From positions 332 to 9,913 of the forward strand of contig DEIW01000181.1 of the NCBI GenBank assembly GCA_002352705.1: a stretch of 9,582 bases of DNA. The letters are read 5' to 3'. The translations under genes and the position numbers were made by a program. The notes beneath the pieces are model-generated. The model saw nothing but the letters and a program-made list of their open reading frames with translations, did no database searches and was not told the origin of the DNA. Shown in pieces: positions 1-6,875 of this stretch (positions are counted from its first letter, which is position 1; every line of letters begins with the position of its first letter). The stretch comes from Bacteroidales bacterium UBA2764. Its GTDB lineage: Bacteria; Bacteroidota; Bacteroidia; Bacteroidales; Paludibacteraceae.

Positions 1-879
1 TTGCGAGAGGGCAGTGGCTACGATATCAAACGTATGTCACAGTCTACTCACGAGACCTACTTCTATTCTGCAACTCGTTTCGGCGATATGATTGTTCGTG
101 CTGCCGTACCCTATTCTGCAGAGCTGACCCGATCATTGCAGGCAGACTATACTTTCATCTATTTTTCAGGCGTTCTCACCCTGTTGCTGAGCATCGTGCT
201 CTACTATATCACTCACCGTATCAGCCGACACATTGGTTATTTACGCGAATTTGCCGTGAAGGCCGAGGAAGGTGAGGAGCTTGACCACGAACTGGAGCGA
301 AGGCTGCCAGATGACGAATTGGGTGATATCAGTCACACTATCATCATGTTGTATTGGAAACTACGTCATTCGGAAGAAGAAAAAGTGCGTATCAAACGTC
401 AGCTTACCCAGAATGCCGCTCATGAGCTGAAAACACCTGCTGCCAGCATTCATGGTTATTTAGAGAGCATCATCGACAATCCCGATATGCCAAATGATAA
501 GAAACAACATTTTCTGGAACGCTGTTATGCTCAAAGTGAACGCATGAACAAGCTTCTGCTGGATATGAGTGTGCTTACTAAACTAGACGAGATTGATGAT
601 AGTTCATCTAATGCTCAGCATGAGTATCGTCAAGTTGATGTCTTGCAGATTATCACAAATGTGATAGATGACACAGACTTGCAATTACAAGAGAAAGGTA
701 TCGAACTAAAACTCCAATTACCACAGAATATAGAAGTACAGGGTGATTCGAGCCTGCTATACAGCATTTTCCGAAATCTGATAGACAATAGTATTTCCTA
801 TGCCAACGGGGCCACACGGTTAGTCATTGCCTGCCGAGAGATAGAAACAGAAAAAATAATACAACGTATATATGAGTAA
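1..879 (+). CDS. Sensor histidine kinase, fragment truncated at both ends
   Basis: Part of a membrane-bound two-component sensor kinase. The reading frame is open from the first base, so the TTG there is probably an internal Leu codon and the gene continues upstream. Visible parts in order are the end of a periplasmic sensor domain (about residues 1-48), a membrane segment (about 51-71), a HAMP-like linker (about 72-125), and a HisKA dimerization domain with the phosphoacceptor His141 in NAAHELKTP. The N-box of the ATPase domain follows (FRNLIDNSISYA, 257-268). The protein then ends at residue 292, about 25 residues after the N-box. The G1 (DxGxG), F and G2 (GxGLGL) ATP-binding boxes are all absent, so this copy should not be able to autophosphorylate. 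The last 10 or so residues do not look like kinase, and its stop overlaps the parA start by 8 bases. It resembles Bacteroides/Prevotella kinases of the RprX/PhoR type. No partner response regulator is in the window. It may be a pseudogene or an assembly chimera. Confidence 0.85.
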   Translation: MREGSGYDIKRMSQSTHETYFYSATRFGDMIVRAAVPYSAELTRSLQADYTFIYFSGVLTLLLSIVLYYITHRISRHIGYLREFAVKAEEGEELDHELERRLPDDELGDISHTIIMLYWKLRHSEEEKVRIKRQLTQNAAHELKTPAASIHGYLESIIDNPDMPNDKKQHFLERCYAQSERMNKLLLDMSVLTKLDEIDDSSSNAQHEYRQVDVLQIITNVIDDTDLQLQEKGIELKLQLPQNIEVQGDSSLLYSIFRNLIDNSISYANGATRLVIACREIETEKIIQRIYE

Positions 880-1636
880 AATCATTTCATTAGCCAATCA
901 AAAAGGAGGCGTAGGCAAGACCACCACCTCCATCAATTTAGCAGCCGCTTTAGCCACACAAGGCAAACGCGTACTCCTGATTGACGCCGATCCCCAAGCA
1001 AACACTTCATCGGGTTTGGGAGTAGAGATACGTAATCTGGATAACACCATTTACGAATGTCTTGTAAACGGAGTAGATCCCCATACAGCAATCGTAGCGA
1101 CGAACACGAAGAACCTAAGTCTGATTCCCAGCCATATAGACTTAGTTGGTGCCGAGATAGAAATGCTAAATATGGAGCACCGCGAACAGTTACTTAAGAA
1201 CATTCTGGCACAAGTCCGCGAGGAGTATGACTATGTACTGATAGACTGCAGCCCGTCGTTAGGCTTGATAACCGTCAATGCTCTCACCGCGAGCGACAGT
1301 GTGATTATCCCTGTGCAATGCGAATTCTTTGCCTTGGAAGGAATAGCCAAACTGCTGAATACTATCAAGATCATCAAGTCAAAGTTGAACCCAAGTCTAA
1401 AGGTGGAAGGCTTCCTACTGACAATGTATGATAACCGTCTGCGGTTGAGCAACCAGGTATATGAAGAGGTAAAACGCCATTTCGGGGATTTGGTATTTAA
1501 CACCGTTATCTCACGTAATGTCCGTTTGAGCGAAGCACCATCCCACGGCGTATCCGTATTGGAATACGATCCAAGTTCGAAGGGTGCTCAAAATTACACC
1601 GCATTAGCAAAAGAACTTATTGCACGCAATAAGTAA
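872..1636 (+). CDS. parA: Chromosome partitioning ATPase ParA (Soj family)
   Basis: Cytoplasmic ATPase that binds DNA non-specifically as an ATP dimer and moves ParB-bound origin regions during chromosome segregation. The 254 residues match the usual length of chromosomal ParA/Soj. The deviant Walker A motif KGGVGKTTT is at residues 11-19, including the signature Lys11. The A' motif LIDADPQ is at 36-42 (Asp40) and Walker B YVLIDCSPS at 120-128. The C-terminal region has the family pattern around NVRLSEAPSHG, followed by a helix ending near the stop. There is no long N-terminal HTH extension, which argues for a chromosomal rather than plasmid type Ia protein. The ATG lies 8 bases inside the upstream kinase fragment and places Walker A at the standard distance. 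No clear Shine-Dalgarno is visible, which is usual in Bacteroidota. parB follows after 42 bases. Identification is firm. Confidence 0.96.
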   Translation: MSKIISLANQKGGVGKTTTSINLAAALATQGKRVLLIDADPQANTSSGLGVEIRNLDNTIYECLVNGVDPHTAIVATNTKNLSLIPSHIDLVGAEIEMLNMEHREQLLKNILAQVREEYDYVLIDCSPSLGLITVNALTASDSVIIPVQCEFFALEGIAKLLNTIKIIKSKLNPSLKVEGFLLTMYDNRLRLSNQVYEEVKRHFGDLVFNTVISRNVRLSEAPSHGVSVLEYDPSSKGAQNYTALAKELIARNK

Positions 1637-1650
1637 CCCACCCGCCCCCA

Positions 1651-1682
1651 AGAGAGGATAAATGAAGAGACACATAATATGA
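1651..1682 (+). other. Possible 6-codon leader reading frame abutting the parB start
   Basis: In the short parA-parB gap a purine-rich AGAGAGG (1651-1657) is followed by ATG at 1662. This opens a six-codon frame reading MKRHII and ending in TGA at 1680-1682. That TGA overlaps the parB ATG (1679-1681) as ATGA, so ribosomes ending on the mini-frame would sit on the parB start. The sequence shows the frame. A role in translational coupling is inference, and chance is quite possible at this length. Confidence 0.25.
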
Positions 1683-2509
1683 AGAAAATGACAGGCCTTG
1701 GGCGAGGCTTAGACGCCCTGATAGACACCAGCCATGTAGATACGAACGGCGGCAGTTCCATTTCCGAAATTGAATTGGACAAAATCATCGCCAATCCTGA
1801 CCAGCCTCGTCGCACTTTTGACGAAGAGGCACTACAAGAGTTGGCCGATTCCATTCGTGAGCATGGCGTTATTTCTCCTATCACGCTACGCGATAATAGT
1901 GATGGCACGTATATGATTATCGCCGGTGAGCGTCGCTTCCGTGCCAGTAAGATAGCCGGTCTGGAACGCATTCCCGCTTATATCCGCACGGCAAAGGACG
2001 AGCAAGTGATGGAATGGGCGTTGATTGAGAATATCCAACGCGAAGATCTGGACGCAATAGAGATAGCGTTAGCATACCAGCGTCTCATGGACGACTACAA
2101 CCTGACGCAAGAACGGATGTCCGAGCGTGTAGGCAAAAAACGCGCGACAGTAGCCAATTATCTCCGATTACTCAAACTACCGGCAGAGATACAAGTAGGC
2201 ATCAAAGAAAAGAAGATAGAGATGGGTCATGCCCGTGCGATATTAGGAACTCCCTCCGCCGAGCGTCAGTTAGCACTATACCAACGCATCTTGCGCGAAG
2301 GATTGTCGGTACGCAAAGTAGAAGCTTTAGCCCAAGAAGACAAAAAAGAAGGTAAACAGCCAAAGGAGAAACCTGAAAATCCCTACGAGATGTTAGAGAA
2401 AGAACTGAGCACTCGTCTCGGGGCTAAAGTCAAAATTCAAGAAAACAAACTGACTATCAGTTGTTCCAACGAGCAAGAACTGCTCCAAATTGTCAATAAA
2501 TTAAGTTGA
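1679..2509 (+). CDS. parB: Chromosome partitioning protein ParB (Spo0J family)
   Basis: DNA-binding CTPase clamp that loads at parS sites near the replication origin, spreads on neighbouring DNA and is the partner of ParA. The 276 residues run as follows. The N-terminal GLGRGLDALI (6-15) is the conserved tail that stimulates ParA ATPase. The ParB/sulfiredoxin-like domain is at about 28-115, with the CTP-binding GERRFR at 83-88 and ENIQREDL at 117-124. A helix-turn-helix for parS recognition is at about 142-167. A charged, Lys/Glu-rich linker (about 225-245) precedes a short C-terminal dimerization segment (about 246-276). The ATG at 1679 gives the usual short lead before GLGRGL; the next Met is only three codons in. 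The gene is co-directional with parA and its stop overlaps the next start (TTGA). I saw no parS-like palindrome (TGTTNCACGTGNAACA) in the window. Confidence 0.96.
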   Translation: MKKMTGLGRGLDALIDTSHVDTNGGSSISEIELDKIIANPDQPRRTFDEEALQELADSIREHGVISPITLRDNSDGTYMIIAGERRFRASKIAGLERIPAYIRTAKDEQVMEWALIENIQREDLDAIEIALAYQRLMDDYNLTQERMSERVGKKRATVANYLRLLKLPAEIQVGIKEKKIEMGHARAILGTPSAERQLALYQRILREGLSVRKVEALAQEDKKEGKQPKEKPENPYEMLEKELSTRLGAKVKIQENKLTISCSNEQELLQIVNKLS

Positions 2510-3150
2510 AACGCCGGCTATACATAGTACTGCTTTTATTGCCGATGGCAGTCTTCGCCAATCAGGACACTATTTATGTTCATCATCCAGACAGCGCTGC
2601 AAAGGAAGATGAATACAAATATTATATTGACCTGACGAAGAAACCGGATGCTATCAAGGCCGTCTGGTTGGGGACCATTTTTCCGGGTGCCGGACAAATA
2701 TACAACAAGTCGTATTGGAAGTTACCCATTGTATATGGTGCATTTATGGGTTGCGGCTATGCCATCAGTTGGAACCAAAATCGCTACAGCAGCTACAAGA
2801 CAGCCTATATAGACCTCTATAACGACATCCAAGCCGGCAGCGTAAGTGAAGACGGGAGTAAGAGTTATATCGCCGTTATCCCGGAAGGCTATGATTTAGC
2901 GCGCGTAGGAGGTCAGTCCACATGGCTCAACACCCTCAAGAACCAGCAAAATATCTACAGACGCTATCGGGATATATCTATATTAGCGACCGTCGTTGTC
3001 TATGCATTGAGTCTAATAGACGCATATGTAGATGCACAATTATTTGATTTTGACATCACTCCGGATTTATCCTTTAACTTAGAACCTCAAATTATTACGG
3101 ACCAACAGCGCCAACAAAGCGCTGAATTAAAATTAGCCATCACATTTTGA
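2506..3150 (+). CDS. DUF5683 domain membrane protein with signal peptide
   Basis: Protein of unknown function, 214 residues. A TTG start at 2506 shares four bases (TTGA) with the parB stop. TTG is preferred because translation from it gives a proper signal peptide (MKRRLYIVLLLLPMAVFA, cleavage probably near residue 18). The next Met, at residue 14, would destroy that signal. The DUF5683 core follows from about residue 47, with the characteristic PGAGQIYN at 60-67, a hydrophobic segment at about 73-89, an Asn/Tyr-rich stretch and a second hydrophobic segment at about 157-176. The C-terminal part (180-214) looks beta-rich and could face the periplasm. As I recall, DUF5683 proteins sit between parB and a lytic transglycosylase in many Bacteroidales, which suggests an envelope role. 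No catalytic residues can be named. The family call is fairly sure; the function is not known. Confidence 0.86.
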   Translation: MKRRLYIVLLLLPMAVFANQDTIYVHHPDSAAKEDEYKYYIDLTKKPDAIKAVWLGTIFPGAGQIYNKSYWKLPIVYGAFMGCGYAISWNQNRYSSYKTAYIDLYNDIQAGSVSEDGSKSYIAVIPEGYDLARVGGQSTWLNTLKNQQNIYRRYRDISILATVVVYALSLIDAYVDAQLFDFDITPDLSFNLEPQIITDQQRQQSAELKLAITF

Positions 3151-4502
3151 AAAAGATTTTCTTCATAGCAATATGCTTATTGAGCGTAAAACTTTCCGCT
3201 CAAGATATCATAGAAAGAGACAGTACCGCCAATGACAGTACATCGGTAGAGTCATTAGAGTTAGTACCTATCCAGGCAGATGATAGTATGGGGCTGATGG
3301 ACAGCGTTATTATCATCGACTCGATTGTACCCATTGTACCCTACTACACCCAATGGAACGACAGTGAATTATCCGATTTGGAGATGCGGACATTAGACTG
3401 GAGTTTACAATGGATAGACACCTCGGGATGCGAAGTACTCCATGACACAACTACTTTGACCGACTCCGTATACAAGGCCCGTTTGCAGGCACTGCCATGC
3501 GTGATTGAGCTACCCTACAACGAAAGGGTACGGGCATTCATCTTGCGCTACGTCAAACATAGCCCGAAACAGGTAGCAAGAATGATGCGCATGAGCGAGT
3601 ATTATTTCCCCATATTCGAAGAGATATTAGGGAAATACGGTTTGCCCTACGAATTGAAGTATCTTCCGATTATCGAATCGGCGCTCAATCCTATAGCTCG
3701 TTCTTATGTCGGCGCAGCCGGCTTATGGCAGTTCATGCCGGCAACAGGAAAACTATTCGGATTGGAGATCAACTCGTTAGTAGACGAGCGCATGGATCCA
3801 CTCAAATCCAAAGAAGCCGCCTGCCGATTCCTGAGCAGCATGTATTCCGTATATCATGACTGGAATCTGGTTATCGCAGCCTATAACTGCGGAAGCGGCA
3901 ATGTAAACAAAGCAATCCGCAGAGCCGGAGGAAAACGTGATTTCTGGTCCATCTACCCATATCTTCCTCGTGAGACACGCAACTACGTACCTATCTTCAT
4001 TGCCGCTAACTATGCCATGAATTATGGAGAGGCACATGGTATATGCAAAGCGCCGGTGGAGAAAGCTATGCTAACCGATACTATTCGTACGAATCAGCGC
4101 ATGCACCTTCAGCAGGTAAGCGACAAATTAGGTATAAAGATGGAAGAACTACGGCGTCTGAATCCCCAGTATTCCAAGGATATTTTGCCGGGCGGAAGCA
4201 GCTATACTCTCGTCTTACCATCCGAAAAAGTAGGAATGTATATTGATCTGCAGGACACTATTTTAGTCTACAAAGCCGACAGTTTGATTAATAACCGCCG
4301 TGCAGAAATCGATTTAGCCAAAGTAACAGGTATTCATGGCGGCTACCGCGTAAACGGCGTGACCTATTACACTATCAAACGTGGCGACACATTGGGAGGT
4401 ATAGCCAAAAAATTCCACTGTTCCGTAAAACAGTTAAAAAAATGGAACGGACTGAAAAACGATAATATCCGCGAGGGCAAGAAACTAAAGATATGCAAAT
4501 AG
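3147..4502 (+). CDS. mltD: MltD-like membrane-associated lytic murein transglycosylase with LysM domain
   Basis: Periplasmic enzyme predicted to cleave the MurNAc-GlcNAc bond of peptidoglycan, forming 1,6-anhydro-MurNAc. It has 451 residues. The TTG start at 3147 overlaps the previous stop as TTGA and gives a signal peptide (residues 1-18, KLSA/QD cleavage). There is no well-placed lipobox Cys, unlike the lipoprotein MltD of E. coli. A Ser/Thr/Asp-rich linker covers about 20-60. The SLT (GH23-type) domain is at about 160-295, with catalytic Glu177 in IIESAL, then GAAGLWQFMPATG (189-201) and AAYNCGSGNV (244-253). A degenerate LysM-like repeat is at about 319-357. A clear C-terminal LysM domain (TYYTIKRGDTLGGIAKKFHC, about 406-450) should bind the glycan strands. 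The gene ends in tandem in-frame stops TAG TAG (4500-4505). A 42-base gap separates it from the MerR gene. Confidence 0.94.
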   Translation: MKKIFFIAICLLSVKLSAQDIIERDSTANDSTSVESLELVPIQADDSMGLMDSVIIIDSIVPIVPYYTQWNDSELSDLEMRTLDWSLQWIDTSGCEVLHDTTTLTDSVYKARLQALPCVIELPYNERVRAFILRYVKHSPKQVARMMRMSEYYFPIFEEILGKYGLPYELKYLPIIESALNPIARSYVGAAGLWQFMPATGKLFGLEINSLVDERMDPLKSKEAACRFLSSMYSVYHDWNLVIAAYNCGSGNVNKAIRRAGGKRDFWSIYPYLPRETRNYVPIFIAANYAMNYGEAHGICKAPVEKAMLTDTIRTNQRMHLQQVSDKLGIKMEELRRLNPQYSKDILPGGSSYTLVLPSEKVGMYIDLQDTILVYKADSLINNRRAEIDLAKVTGIHGGYRVNGVTYYTIKRGDTLGGIAKKFHCSVKQLKKWNGLKNDNIREGKKLKICK

Positions 4503-4516
4503 TAGAAAGTAGAAAG
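4503..4516 (+). repeat. Two tandem copies of TAGAAAG behind mltD
   Basis: Directly after the mltD stop codon the heptamer TAGAAAG occurs twice (4503-4509, 4510-4516). It lies within a purine-rich 42-base gap that carries no hairpin and no recognisable Bacteroides promoter (TTTG / TAnnTTTG). The first copy supplies a second in-frame TAG. This is probably minor sequence drift; there is no evidence of function. Confidence 0.4.
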
Positions 4517-4544
4517 ACCGCTTCACTCAAAGAAGAAAGACATT

Positions 4545-4880
4545 ATGGATGGCAAAAAGATATATTACTCACTACGTGAGACAGAAAAAGAGACCAGCAT
4601 TCCTGCCTCCACTCTGCGCTATTGGGAGAAGCAATTCGAACAACTAAACCCTCGTAAAGATGGTCATGGGAACCGTTATTATACGCAGGAGGACCAAGAG
4701 GTCATCAAACGAATCAAATATATCCGTGACGAGTTGAAGATTACCCGAATAGAGGCAATCCGTAAGGAACTGCAAGAGAATGAAAAGCACTCAGACGAAC
4801 GTCAGGCGGCTTTAGAGATACTGCTACGGATGAAAGAGGAATTATGTGAAATACGCAAAATTATCAAACACGATGACTGA
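4545..4880 (+). CDS. Short MerR-type helix-turn-helix transcriptional regulator
   Basis: Predicted DNA-binding protein of 111 residues with a MerR-like winged HTH. The recognition region is at about residues 7-27 (YSLRETEKETSIPASTLRYW). The wing with the typical RxxxGxRYYT pattern is at 37-47 (RKDGHGNRYYT), and the following helix pair runs to about 75 (QEDQEVIKRIKYIRDEL and beyond). The C-terminus (about 78-108) is a charged helix suited to coiled-coil dimerization. There is no effector-binding domain and no metal-binding Cys cluster (the only Cys is at 101), so it is not a classical metal or drug sensor. An AG-rich stretch (AAGAAGAAAG) lies just before the ATG. Its end overlaps the following gtrA-like gene, so the two are probably co-translated. 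It could regulate this operon. Its target and signal cannot be told from sequence. Confidence 0.88.
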   Translation: MDGKKIYYSLRETEKETSIPASTLRYWEKQFEQLNPRKDGHGNRYYTQEDQEVIKRIKYIRDELKITRIEAIRKELQENEKHSDERQAALEILLRMKEELCEIRKIIKHDD

Positions 4881-5307
4881 TTGGAGTAAAATGACTGACA
4901 ATTTGCTGCGATCGCAAGCTACTATTTACCAACTCATCCGCTATGGTTTTGTAGGCGGAGTGGCATTTATAACAGACTACGGTTCGCTATATGCCCTGAC
5001 AGAATGGTGCGGAGTGCAATATTTAGTATCCGCAGCATTGGCATTCCTTCTCGGTTTGGTAGTCAATTATGTGTTAAGCAACTTAATCGTCTTCTCTACA
5101 CACCGTTTACCCAACCGATGGCTGGAGTTTGCAATCTTCGCATTAATCGGAGTGGTTGGCTTGGGACTCAATGAAGCGATCATGTACAGTTGCTGCGAAT
5201 GGGCAGGACTGCATTACATGATAGCCAAACTGATCTCTACCGTATTGGTATTCTTCTGGAATTTCTTTGTACGTAAAATTACACTATTCTATAACCAACC
5301 CAAATAA
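4873..5307 (+). CDS. GtrA-family membrane protein
   Basis: Small integral membrane protein of 144 residues with four hydrophobic segments at about 23-44, 52-73, 84-105 and 116-135, the layout of the GtrA/DPMS3 family. Family features are the FVGGVAFITDYG block at the start of the first segment and two related segment ends, NYVLSNLIVF (65-74) and NFFVRKITLF (130-139), which suggest internal duplication. GtrA proteins are implicated in flipping or handling polyprenyl-phosphate-linked sugars for modification of O-antigen, arabinogalactan or teichoic acid. Starts at GTG 4846, ATG 4873 and ATG 4891 are possible. I chose 4873, which overlaps the MerR stop by 8 bases. ATG 4891 has GGAG close upstream and is a fair alternative giving 138 residues. 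The stop TAA shares one base with the next ATG (TAATG). No GT2 polyprenyl-phosphate glycosyltransferase, its frequent partner, is in the window. Confidence 0.9.
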   Translation: MTDWSKMTDNLLRSQATIYQLIRYGFVGGVAFITDYGSLYALTEWCGVQYLVSAALAFLLGLVVNYVLSNLIVFSTHRLPNRWLEFAIFALIGVVGLGLNEAIMYSCCEWAGLHYMIAKLISTVLVFFWNFFVRKITLFYNQPK

Positions 5308-6875
5308 TGAAAACAGCACTTATTATCGGCGCCGGTCCGGCTGGACTGACAGCAGCCACCGAACTCCTGAAGCGTACAGATATTCATCCTGTCGTATTGG
5401 AGTCCACCCGTCAAATCGGCGGAATCTCTCAGACCGTCCAGTACCATGGCAACCGGATGGACATAGGCGGTCACCGGTTCTTCTCCAAGAACGAGCGTGT
5501 GACAGCGTGGTGGGAGGAGTTAATGCCTCTTCAAGGCGCTCCTGCGCTGGATGACCTGTTGCTCGACAAGCACAAACCCATGGCGGAAGGCGGACCGGAT
5601 CCCGAGAAGACAGACTGCGTGATGCTGAACAGAGAGCGTGTATCCCGCATCTTCTTTCTCCGTAAATTCTTTGACTATCCTATATCCCTCAAATGGGCGA
5701 CCTTTGCCGGAATGGGTCTGAAGAACACTTTTAGGGCGGGTTGTGGCTATCTGCAGGCCATCATAAAGAAACTGCCGGAGACGTCATTGGAGAACTTCTA
5801 CATCAACCGTTTCGGACGTCCTTTATATGAGATGTTCTTTGAGGACTATACCACCAAGGTATGGGGTGTTCATCCGTCAAAGATAGGCGCCGACTGGGGT
5901 TCGCAGCGTGTTAAGGGATTATCGATTTTTGCATTATTAAAAGATGTATTTCTACGGCCATTCCGTCAGACTGACAACGGACAAAAGAATGTAGAGACCT
6001 CGCTGATAGAGCAATTTGTGTATCCTAAGTACGGTCCCGGCCAGTTATGGACATTGGCAGCAGAGCGTGTGCAACAAATGGGAGGTGAAGTTCTGATGGA
6101 GCACGAGGTGGTAGGTCTCACCGTAAAAAACCGGCAGATTGTTTCCGTAGAGGTACAAACACCTCAGGGGAAACGTACCATCCCCTGCGATTACTGTTTC
6201 TCGTCCATGCCTATCCGCGATTTAGTAGCTTCGCTTAAAGGGATAGATGTTCCTGCGGAAGTAGCAGAAACTGCAGCAGGGCTTCCCTACCGTGATTTTA
6301 TCACCGTAGGAGTACTTGCCAAGAAACTGAAGATTGTGAACGGCACCCACATCCGCACATGGCAGAACCGTGTGCCTGACACATGGATTTACGTACAAGA
6401 GAGAGACGTCAAAGTAGGACGGCTGCAGATATTCAACAACTGGTCTCCGTATATGGTGAAAGACTACCGCAATACCGTCTTTGTAGGTATGGAGTATTTC
6501 TGCAACGAAGGGGACGAGTTATGGCAGATGTCCGAGAAAGATTTTATCCAAATGGCGGTTCAGGAGCTGGTCAAAATAGATGTCGTAGATTCCGAAGATG
6601 TACTCGATACCACGCAGGTCAAGATCCGCAAAGCATATCCGGCATATTTCGGGACCTACAAACAGCTGCCCGCAGTACGGGAGTTCCTGGACTCGATCAG
6701 CAATCTATGGTGCATCGGACGCAATGGCCAGCACCGCTATAACAACATGGATCACTCTATGCTGACGGCGATGGAAGCAGTAGATAATATTGCCGCCGGA
6801 AGAGAGGATAAACAAAATGTATGGAACGTAAACACAGAAACAGCTTATCATGAAGAAAAAAACAAGCCCCAATAA
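5307..6875 (+). CDS. FAD-dependent oxidoreductase, UDP-galactopyranose mutase-like superfamily
   Basis: Predicted cytoplasmic flavoprotein of 522 residues. The Rossmann dinucleotide motif is at the very N-terminus (IIGAGPAGL, 6-14), with Glu32 ending the second strand (VVLES) and a GGI/GGH pair (38-40, 54-56) around the flavin. The block GGHRFFSKNERV (54-65) recalls GPHIFHTNNERV of UDP-galactopyranose mutase. The C-terminal GRNGQHRYNNMDHSM (471-485) plus EAVDNI recalls the GRFG...DHS...GVEAVDNI end of eukaryotic-type mutases. The length and the middle region (about 75-240) differ from classical bacterial Glf (about 370 residues), so the substrate is unknown. Alternatives are a polyprenoid or carotenoid-like oxidoreductase (amino-oxidase family) or a mutase for a nucleotide- or lipid-linked sugar. 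The start overlaps the gtrA-like stop by one base, and its end overlaps the next gene by 26 bases. I infer a role in making an envelope glycan or lipid precursor. Confidence 0.85.
   Translation: MKTALIIGAGPAGLTAATELLKRTDIHPVVLESTRQIGGISQTVQYHGNRMDIGGHRFFSKNERVTAWWEELMPLQGAPALDDLLLDKHKPMAEGGPDPEKTDCVMLNRERVSRIFFLRKFFDYPISLKWATFAGMGLKNTFRAGCGYLQAIIKKLPETSLENFYINRFGRPLYEMFFEDYTTKVWGVHPSKIGADWGSQRVKGLSIFALLKDVFLRPFRQTDNGQKNVETSLIEQFVYPKYGPGQLWTLAAERVQQMGGEVLMEHEVVGLTVKNRQIVSVEVQTPQGKRTIPCDYCFSSMPIRDLVASLKGIDVPAEVAETAAGLPYRDFITVGVLAKKLKIVNGTHIRTWQNRVPDTWIYVQERDVKVGRLQIFNNWSPYMVKDYRNTVFVGMEYFCNEGDELWQMSEKDFIQMAVQELVKIDVVDSEDVLDTTQVKIRKAYPAYFGTYKQLPAVREFLDSISNLWCIGRNGQHRYNNMDHSMLTAMEAVDNIAAGREDKQNVWNVNTETAYHEEKNKPQ

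Noticed and set aside
1637..1650. C-rich run after the parA stop as a terminator
   Set aside because: It has no inverted repeat and no following T-run, and parB continues in the same direction right after it.
1594..1971. 125-codon minus-strand frame across the parA-parB junction
   Set aside because: It is antisense to two certain genes, shows no family motif and no promoter, and is explained by codon structure of the + strand genes.
872..2509. parS centromere site near parAB
   Set aside because: I looked for a CACGTG-centred palindrome of the TGTTNCACGTGNAACA type and saw none; parS may lie elsewhere near the origin.
3147..3206. Lipobox at the N-terminus of the MltD-like protein
   Set aside because: The only Cys (residue 10) lies within the hydrophobic core, too early for lipoprotein cleavage; a signal peptidase I site at KLSA/QD fits better.
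4846..4872. GTG at 4846 as the start of the GtrA-family gene
   Set aside because: It would add nine residues deep inside the MerR gene, with no Shine-Dalgarno support; ATG 4873 or 4891 fits the gene spacing and the family N-terminus better.
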